Assembly (NCBI GenBank): GCA_034509755.1
Contig: CM067555.1
Span: 8,316,142-8,380,141, forward strand
Direction of reading: 5' to 3'
DNA length: 64,000 nucleotides
Source of the DNA: Anisodus tanguticus
Lineage: Eukaryota; Streptophyta; Magnoliopsida; Solanales; Solanaceae
In this document: one piece after another, positions 56,858 through 64,000 of the stretch
Position numbering within the stretch: the stretch's first letter is position 1
Layout: every line of letters begins with the position of its first letter
Position numbers and translations under genes: made by a program
Notes under the pieces: model-generated
The model's input: only the letters and a program-made list of their open reading frames with translations
The model's database searches: none
What the model was told of the DNA's origin: nothing

Positions 56858-57043
56858 CACCAACAACGATCCTCAGTGGCACCATATCTCCCAAAGTTAT
56901 GGTCCTACTTTCCGAACTCCAATGAACAAAGCACCAGCAACAAGAAAGACTACAACCTCTCACAGCAAGTAGTAGTTCACCTTAGGGACATGAATATTAT
57001 TCCATACTTCCGTTCACAAGGAAAAGAGAATCAAGTACCAGCC
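56858..57043 (+). CDS. Candidate exon truncated by Copia-5
   Basis: After a TATACATTCAAG acceptor-like site, one frame stays open for 62 codons and reads RSSVAPYLPKLWSYFPNSNE, then KKDYNLSQQVVVHLRDMNII and PYFRSQGKENQVPA up to the LTR edge. The composition is protein-like, unlike the surrounding sequence. I do not recognise the family. It stops being coding exactly where the LTR starts, so it may be a gene fragment broken by the insertion. Confidence 0.3.
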
Positions 57044-57384
57044 AGAAATAATCCCCTTCATTATTTTCATTAATTGAATAAGTATATATACAAGATACAA
57101 AATAGGAGAATCTTATTCCTATTCTATTCTTAAAATCTTATTCTACCATAATTCTAACTCTACAATTATGGTAGTATATATTCCTAATTATGGTAACAAA
57201 TACATTACAATATACTACACATATATTTTCCTAATATACAATATTCTTACCTTGTCTAATATTAACAATTACCAAAAGAAGGAGAGCCAACCTTATTAAG
57301 GCTCTCGGTTTTACTGCCCATATTGGCTCTCCTTCTTTTGGTAATTGTTAATATTAGACAAGGTAAGAATATTGTATATTAACA
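57040..57384 (-). repeat. 3' LTR of Copia-5
   Basis: Shares the AATAATCCCCTT, GGAGAATC.TATTCC and TTATGGTAACAAATAC landmarks with the 5' LTR. The outer edge is eroded (AGCCAGAAAT where TGAAAGAAAT is expected). Confidence 0.85.
57232..57381. repeat. Perfect 59-bp inverted repeat with 32-bp loop, in the Copia-5 3' LTR
   Basis: 57232-57290 and 57323-57381 are exact reverse complements. The loop 57291-57322 (CCTTATTAAGGCTCTCGG...) is the exact reverse complement of 62135-62166 in the other LTR. Confidence 0.97.
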
Positions 57385-57990
57385 CACCCCCGCAGTCATA
57401 GCGGGCGGTCTTCGAATGCTGAGACTGTCCCAAAAATCTTCAAAGAGTACCGAGGGAAGACCCTTTGTAAAGATGTCTGCAACTTGATATCTTGACGGGA
57501 CATGACATACGCGTACCTGCCCCCGAGCAACCTTTTCACGGACAAAGTGAATGTTCATTTCGATATGCTTAGTGCGTTGGTGCTTAACCGGATTGCCTGA
57601 GAGGTAGATGGCACTAACAATATCACAATTTACTAAGGTTGCCTTCTGAATGGGGCAATGAAGCTCCAAAAGCAAATTATGCAACCAATATGATTCTGAG
57701 ACCACATTAGCTATCCCTCGATATTCTGCCTCTGCACTTGAGCAGGATAAAGTCGCATGACGCTTTGCAGACCAGGAGACCAAGTTATTGCCAAGGAACA
57801 TACAATATCCTGACGTAGACCGTCTGGTGTCCGGACAACCACCCCAATCCGCATATGTGTACGAGACAAGTGTGGATGTAGATGAAGGATACAAGTGCAA
57901 CCCATAGTCCAGTGTCCCATGAATATACCGAATGATGCGTTTGATTGCATTCATGTGCTCAATTCTGGGATCATGCATGAATAAACACAC
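57379..57990 (-). pseudogene. Copia-5 RNase H
   Basis: 203 residues open: ADWGGCPDTRRSTSGYCMFL, SAEAEYRGIANVVSES, HIEMNIHFVREKVARGQ and YQVADIFTKGLP. Ends 5 bases into the LTR junction. The second catalytic Asp motif reads CDIVSA instead of CDNVSA. Confidence 0.88.
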
Positions 57991-58877
57991 CTGCTGAACA
58001 ACATACGTAATATCCGGTCTAGTAAAGGTAAGTAACTGGAGGGCCCTTGCAAGACTGCGATAGCGGGTCGGTCCTCGTATGGTGCACCTGCCGCGGCACT
58101 AAGCTTGGGTTTTGCATCAACTGGAGTAGAAGTGGACTTACAGGATGACATCTCAGCCCTCTCTATGATCTCAGCAGCATACTTTCGTTGAGACAAAAAC
58201 AAACCACCTGAATGACGTTTGACAGCAATCCTCAAAAAGTAACTCAAGGGCCCTAAGTCTTTCATAGCAAACTCAGAATTGAGCATGGCCATGATAGACT
58301 GGCGCAAGGCATCGGAACAGACAGTCAAGATGATATCATCCACATACAACAGAATATAGGCCAATGACGAACCACTGCGGTAGATGAACAAAGAATTATC
58401 TGACCTGCTGTGAGTGAACCCAATAGTCGAAACAAAATCAGCAAACCTCGTATACCAGGCCCGTGGAGACTGCTTAAGCCCATATAAGGACTTCTTCAAT
58501 AAACAGACATGATGAGGACGGTTGGGATCCCTAAAACCAAACGGTTGATGCATATAAACTGTTTCCTTAAGATCACCATGTAGGAAAGTATTTTTGACAT
58601 CCAACTGATGAATAGGCCAAGTCTTTGAAAGAGCCAAGCTAAGCACAATGCGAATAGTAGCCGGCTTGACTACCGGGCTAAACGTCTCCCCACAATCTAT
58701 CCCAACCTGCTGAGTCTTACCATCACCCACAAGCCGCGCCTTATGTCGAGCAAATGAAATATCTGAATTCTCCTTATGAGCAAAAATCCACATAGACCTA
58801 GTAACATTAATACCATATGGACGGGGCACCAACTCCCACGTCTTATTATCAATAAGAGCATTATATTCATCAGTCAT
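57951..58877 (-). pseudogene. Copia-5 reverse transcriptase
   Basis: 308 residues open: MTDEYNALIDNKTWELVPRP, KARLVGDGKTQQVGIDCGET, VKNTFLHGDLKETVYMHQPF, SLYGLKQSPRAWYTRF and catalytic YVDDI. A frameshift at about 58070 separates it from RNase H. Confidence 0.9.
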
Positions 58878-59326
58878 AGCAATTTTTCAATTAGGGTCAT
58901 TTAAGGTGGTCACATGATTACGGGGCAAGGGGGATTTAGAGACATCATAATGTAAATTAAAATGTCTTTTAGGTGTAAAAATACCCCGTTGGCTACGAGT
59001 GACCGGTCTATGACTCGAGGAAGAATTTAGTGAATTTTGGGAATTTGCTGGGCTCGGGACGGACGGGCCAGCAGGCAGTGGGCCTGCTAGCCCAAATCGG
59101 GAATCAGTGGCTGGAACTGGACCAGATCCAGTGGGATGGACTGGCCCAATTTCTGGAACTGTTCCAGTGGCTGGACTCGGGACAGTGGGGCCATCGGGCA
59201 GTGGGCCCGCTGGAGAGTTTTGGGTGCGGGAGATGTCCGAAAATGCCGAATAATATATGGAGATATTTGGTCATCCAAAAAATTATACGACCTAGGCTCG
59301 GGAGTATAAACTTTCGTAAAAGGGAA

Positions 59327-60241
59327 TTAGGTTTCATCAAAAATGACATGGCGATTAATTATGATTTTCTGGGAGGATAAATCAAAGCATTTATAACCAC
59401 GATGGTTAGACGGATAACCCAAAAATACACACGGGGTAGACCGAGCCTGAAGTTTGTTAATTGTGGTGGATGGGAATAACGGATAACACAAGCACCCAAA
59501 AACTCGAAGATGAGAATAAGAAGGGTTCTTATTATATAGGATTTGGAGGGGAGAAGAATATGTCAGACCTTTGGACGGAATTATGTTAAGAAGATATGTT
59601 GCCATTTGCAGAGCATGGTGCCAAAAATATGGGGGTACGGAAGCATGAAGTAAGAGAGTGCGTATAATATTATTAATGGAACGAATTTTGCATTCGGCTT
59701 TCCCATTTTGAGATGATGTATGAGGGCACGAAAACCAAAAAATTATCCCATTATTATCACAGAACTCCCGAAACACCCTATTGTCATACTCTTTCCCATT
59801 ATCACACTGAATATTTTTTATTTCTCTTTCGAATTGTGTTCTAATGAATGCTCTAAATTTTATGAAGACAGAAAACACTTGAGATTTAGTGGCAATTGGA
59901 AACGTCCACAAAAATTGAGAATAATCATCCAAAAACAGAACATAATATCGATGACATAACGAACTTAGAACAGGAGACATCCATAGGTCGCTATGAATAA
60001 TATCAAAAGGCTGTGAAGTATGAGAATTTGAGTCCACAAATGGCAATTTAACACTTTTTCCTAACGAACAAGATTGACAAATTTGAGTACGACTCGTACC
60101 CTTACAGGAAATGAAGCTATTTTTATCTAAAACTGATAAAATAGAAGAGCCCAGATGACCAAGGCGAGCATGCCACATGGAAGGAGAAATGGCTGCAAAA
60201 GCTGACGGCCAGGCTTGACTCGATGGACTGAAACCAGGCAT
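59327..60241 (-). pseudogene. Copia-5 integrase
   Basis: 304 residues open: the GAG-pre-integrase motif WHARLGHLG, zinc-binding CQSCSLGKSVKLPF, IIHSDLWMSPVLSS (first Asp), QCDNGKEYDN (second Asp), SSQNGKAECKIRS (Glu), the C-terminal GYKCFDLSSQKIIINRH. All three catalytic residues are present. Confidence 0.9.
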
Positions 60242-60379
60242 GATAGGATAAAGGCCCCCCTACTATCACACCTCATGAGATGACTCCCCGTCTTGAAATC
60301 TTTCACAGAGAAACCAAAAGGATCAAATTCAACAGAAACTGAATTGTCAGTGGTGAACTTTCGGACAGACACTAAATTT

Positions 60380-61726
60380 TTAATCAATTTGGGGGCATGT
60401 AAAGTATTTTTCAAGATAAGGGGTGGATTGGGGGGGAGACAATGTTTTCAGACCATAACCTTGAATTGGAATAGAGTTGCCATTACCAACAATTATACCC
60501 CGAGGGGTGCTCAAATTGGAATAAGATAAGAGAGTACCTGATTCAGAAGTCATGTGAGTAGTGGCACCGGTGTCCATATACCAATTAGGGTCCGGTTGAG
60601 TCAACCCCAACGTGTGCATCGCGGCCACGATATCGGTCTGAGTGAGGCCTGCTGCATGGTGGGCTTGCGGAGGTCGGGGCCCAAGTATTCCCGGACGAGA
60701 CTGAGTTGGGCCGTAGCCACTGGAACCGCCGTTCTTTCGCCGGGCCACCGCGGCCGATGGGCCGCCAGCTTCGCCGGGTGTTGGGCCCGAAAAGGTGGCC
60801 AGCCCACCGGCCGGCCGGAATTCGCCGGCGCAGGGGGTTGTCGGCCCACGGCCCACTGCCCCATCCCCACTGCCATGGGCCCCACTGCTGGGACCAGGGG
60901 GCGGTGGGCCATTGTTCACTGGACGGGGCCCACTGCCTGCTTGCTGACCACCAGAACTGCCACCGGAACCGCCGCGTTTGCCCCCGCGGTTTTTGTTATT
61001 ATTCTTGCGATTATTCTTGCCGCCACCATGATTATGGTTTTGGCCCGAATTATTAACAACACCTGAAAAACTTGGGGAGAACGCCACCATGAAGACGGGG
61101 CTTGCTCCGGTAGCCACCTTTTTAGCCAAACCGGCTTCTTCCAAAGTAAGCATGGAGCGGGCTTGATAAAAGGTAGGAAGAGGGTTGCTTTGACGTAGAA
61201 GAGTTCCAACGCCATTATAGGCATCCGAAAGGCCGACAACCAATTGTAGAACCAGACTATTATTTGTGACAGGTGCGCCCACATTACGGAGTTGATCTGC
61301 CAACTCTTTAAGTTTCTTACAATAGGCAGATACGTTAGGAAATTCTTCCATGCGAACGAGGGAGAATTCCTGCTCAAGTGTGACGGCACGTGAATGTTGG
61401 TTATCTTGGAATATGTCACGCAATCTATTCCAAGTAGCCATAGCCGTGGTATCCGGCTCAATAATCGTCTGTAAAAGATCAACCGAGATAGTGGAATAGA
61501 TCCACTGGAGAACGGTAGCATCTAGCGTAATCCATAATTGAGGATCCTACGCGGGGAGAGGTGTAGCGGGAGGAATGATGTGATGGATAACTTGATGGGA
61601 GATAGCGTGTATTTTAAACAACTCTGCCCACGTCGCATATTGGACGTTTTCCATTTCAAGCACAATAGGGATATTGTTCTTGATGTTGGAAACCATGAGG
61701 GCAGGATGATAATTGTTCTTAGACAT
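60380..61726 (-). pseudogene. Copia-5 gag-protease
   Basis: One frame from the gag start (MSKNNYHPALMVSNIKNNIP at 61726) to 60380, interrupted only by a TAG at 61547-61549. It contains the gag core (RLRDIFQDNQ, YCKKLKELADQLRNVGAP), a long Gly/Arg/Pro-rich region (about codons 240-380) without a zinc knuckle, and the protease active site WYMDTGATTHM, intact. A frameshift follows at about 60410; the protease tail continues in another frame (60414-60127). Confidence 0.88.
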
Positions 61727-61884
61727 ATTGAAAGAACAAAGAAGGAGGGGAAATTTAAGAGAGGTTTTTGAGAGCGGAAGACGAAATTTGGAAGAGAAAC
61801 CCGGGGGGGAGGGGGGGTCTCGGCCGAAAAGAGGCAAAAGTTGGGAGAGAAAACTTTTGTTTAGACCTAGTCTCTTGATACCAT

Positions 61885-62209
61885 AAAAGAAATAATCCCC
61901 TTGATTATTTTCATTAATTGAATAGGTATATATACAAGATACAAAATAGGAGAATCCTATTCCTATTCTATTCCTAAAATCTTATTCTATCATAATTCTA
62001 ACTCTACAATTATGGTAGTGTATATTCCTAATTATGGTAACAAATACATTACAATATACTACACATATATTTTCCTAATATACAATATTCTTACCTTGTC
62101 TAATATTAACAATTACCAAAAGAAGGAGAGCCAATATGGGCAGTAAAACCGAGAGCCTTAATAAGGCAATATACACATGTATATTGTGTGTATATTGCCT
62201 TATTTAACA
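61885..62209 (-). repeat. 5' LTR of Copia-5
   Basis: 325 bases. Matches the 3' LTR up to 62134. Its last 75 bases (62135-62209) differ in structure. Confidence 0.85.
62160..62204. repeat. 17-bp perfect inverted repeat at the edge of the Copia-5 5' LTR
   Basis: AATAAGGCAATATACAC (62160-62176) and GTGTATATTGCCTTATT (62188-62204), 11-base loop. Confidence 0.95.
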
Positions 62210-62243
62210 GATATTGATAAATACAAGTCCATATTCTAAACTT

Positions 62244-63287
62244 TGTTGGAAACAAAGCAGTACGTGAATAGTAAATAACTATTACAAGTGCTTCGAAAGG
62301 ATAAACCATAAAGATTACAATAGCAACAAGCTTGTAGTAAATAAGAATTGTGACAACAACAAGCTTTTTGAGTTCTTGAATCAGTATTGAATCTTTATAC
62401 CAATTTACAGAAAGTTCTTTGAATCTTTATAACCTGAAATCAAGACATACTAAATCTGGAAGTGTTACAACTGTGTTGAGTCGAGTGATGACACTCTTTC
62501 TTTAAGACAAGATTGCCCCGTATATATGCTTTTACGTTAGCGGGCAATAGTCTTCCAAGATAAAACAGCAAACCATCATTTGTGCAAAGCAAACACAAGT
62601 GATTATAGCAAAGAAAACAAATAACAAAAGATTGCTAAGAGGAGAGGATTTGCAACAAGAATTTCAGAATTGTTGTTCTTGAAAAGTGTGTGTAGAATTG
62701 AGCCAAAGGCCTCAATTTATAGTAGTGTAAGAATGATCTCTTCAAGTGCCCATGTAATGGTCATTTAAATGTCATGTAATGGCCCATTAATTCACCAATT
62801 AATGCAGCCAAATAATGACTGATTTATGGAGGAAAAACAGTCATTTTAATGCACCAAAACCTCTCCATAATTAGCCAAACTTTTGGACTTCCGTCGCACT
62901 TACTGCCAGTGAAGTGCCGCGGCGCCTCAGCTCCAGAGACGCCACTGCCTGGCCGGCGCCGCGGCGCTGGCCGGAGGTACCTTGGCGCTCCAGCGCCCCG
63001 GCTCCGTCCGGGTGGCGCCGCGGCCCTTCCCGACCCGTACCATCTTACACTTTGCACAATCCTTCCTTCGTTTACCGACGTGAAACACTTGTTATTTAGC
63101 CAATAACCGTCCATTATTCTATGTCTCAAACATTTACTTACATATCAATATCTCTTTCACTATAGAAATTTACGATACTTGGCACTACGAGTGCACGTGT
63201 GTGCGACGTTTCCGACGTGCGGGCCCCCAATTGTTCGAGTCATAAATAATAGGATAAACGTAATTCCACATTAGTAAATTTCCAACA
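62244..63287 (-). mobile_element. Solo LTR, 1044 bp, with 5-bp target duplication
   Basis: Starts TGTTGGAAAC and ends TTTCCAACA with matching inverted ends, flanked by AACTT on both sides (62239-62243, 63288-63292). On the minus strand a TATA box CTATAAATTGAGG (about 62715-62727) sits downstream of a GC-rich stretch (62910-63040), so the LTR reads leftward. No internal domain nearby: it is the product of LTR-LTR recombination. Long LTRs of this sort occur in several gypsy and copia lineages; I cannot tell which. Confidence 0.9.
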
Positions 63288-63292
63288 AACTT

Positions 63293-64000
63293 TTCTATCG
63301 AGCAACAAACCCATTTTCAAAAAGATAACTTGTAATTTGACAAAACAGTCAAGTCGAATATGTGGTGAATAGTTCTTGATGGGATCTAATTTACACATTC
63401 AGAGGGACAATGTAATTCGAGAGGCATAAAATTTAAACCCGACCGAATCTACCCAACTAGAAACTATGAAAGCTAGAGAAAAGAGATCTAATCCTTTTAA
63501 GCATGTACTAAAAGATAAGACAAAGTTAAAAAAATAAACGGATAAATTGCGTTATTCAAATGCCTAACACTGTGGAATTCAAAAGGGTAACACAATGATA
63601 GTAATAGAAAACTAGAAAATATCAAAGCTATCAATTTTCAGCTCGAAGTAATGAAAGTCACTACACAAAATAAATTCATTCCAATCAGTGATCTTTAGTT
63701 TATTCACATCAATAATAGTGACACTTCTTCCGTGTCTTTTTATATGTTCACTGCAATATTCATTCCCTTTTTGGGTGGGAGGGTGAATTATTTCTCAATA
63801 TCACAAACAACTCTCAGTTGTCCTACTTTCTTTCGTTATAAAAGTAATGGTCCAGGCAAGCTGCGGCACATAGATTATAATTTTGCCAACTAAAATTTTG
63901 GGCAACAAAAAAATCACCTAGCTTTACTAGAATTTAAACCTAAAACATCATGATTCTCTTTCTACTACATTAACAGCTAGGGCACAGCCTTGGGACAACT
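63293..64000. other. Intergenic, nothing recognised
   Basis: AT-rich DNA to the window edge. No coding signal. Confidence 0.4.

Larger units (their letters stand above)
57040..62209 (-). mobile_element. Copia-5: best-preserved member of the first copia family
   Basis: 5170 bases; LTRs about 57040-57384 (3') and 61885-62209 (5'). On the minus strand the PBS TGGTATCAAGAG follows the 5' LTR, and CTGCGGGGGTG precedes the 3' LTR. Gag-protease, integrase, RT and RNase H are long open blocks with only one in-frame stop and about four frameshifts between them. The LTRs are highly similar over most of their length but end differently (see findings). No clear target duplication. Confidence 0.9.

Noticed and set aside
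57232..57381. Possible microRNA precursor
   Set aside because: The 59-bp arms are perfectly paired with no mismatches, and lie at a retrotransposon LTR edge; a young inverted repeat fits better than a miRNA gene.
60554..61066. 170-residue plus-strand frame in GC-rich DNA
   Set aside because: Antisense to the Gly/Arg-rich part of Copia-5 gag.
62824..63129. GC-rich frames on both strands
   Set aside because: They lie within the solo LTR; the GC-rich block is part of the LTR and not a gene.

Overview
The window is plant nuclear DNA. It is AT-rich, its genes have introns, and much of it consists of Ty1/copia retrotransposons, LINE tails, tRNA-derived SINEs and small DNA transposons. The gene sequences and the SINE and RTE repeat types point to a Solanaceae asterid of the Solanum/Nicotiana kind; the species is inferred from pattern recognition, not from a search. 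There is no operon-like organisation. Five protein genes can be supported: (1) a two-exon defensin-like, cysteine-rich secreted peptide on the minus strand (488-865) whose exons are each too short to stand out; (2) a three-exon hypoxanthine/guanine phosphoribosyltransferase on the plus strand (13315-16030); (3) a small single-pass membrane protein of unknown function (16830-17222, minus); (4) a small, probably mitochondrial protein whose targeting peptide and mature part lie in different frames (18299-18783, plus); (5) a two-exon LRR receptor kinase of the RGF/GLV-peptide receptor clade, closest in my judgement to RGI5 (24145-27865, minus). Three weaker exon-like stretches lie near 21.3, 22.1 and 56.9 kb. 

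Layout: 0-2.4 kb, the defensin-like gene and AT-rich DNA; 2.4-4.7 kb, a 5'-truncated copia element; 4.7-5.8 kb, one arm of an inverted duplication; 6-13 kb, a dense set of small transposons (hAT, SINE, CACTA, RTE LINE, MITE); 13-28 kb, the gene island; 28.8-33.5 kb, a full-length decayed copia with target-site duplications; 34-40 kb, LTR-like sequence and an RTE LINE; 40.5-44.1 kb, an internally deleted copia; 45.3-47.3 kb, the second arm of the inverted duplication, this one carrying a 932-bp hAT element; 47.9-49.1 kb, a CACTA end and a SINE; 50.1-55.4 kb, a copia of a second family with a deleted protease; 55.5-55.8 kb, a SINE nested in an RTE tail; 57.0-62.2 kb, the best-preserved member of the first copia family, with structurally different LTRs; 62.2-63.3 kb, a solo LTR. 

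The genes are unrelated housekeeping, signalling and defence-type genes and do not form a pathway. The most unusual features are structural: the LTRs of the 57-62 kb element (a perfect 59-bp hairpin whose 32-bp loop is in the opposite orientation in the other LTR), and the inverted duplication about 40 kb apart in which only one copy carries a hAT insertion, so that the other copy preserves the empty site. I see no CRISPR array, rRNA, genuine tRNA gene or new enzymatic system.
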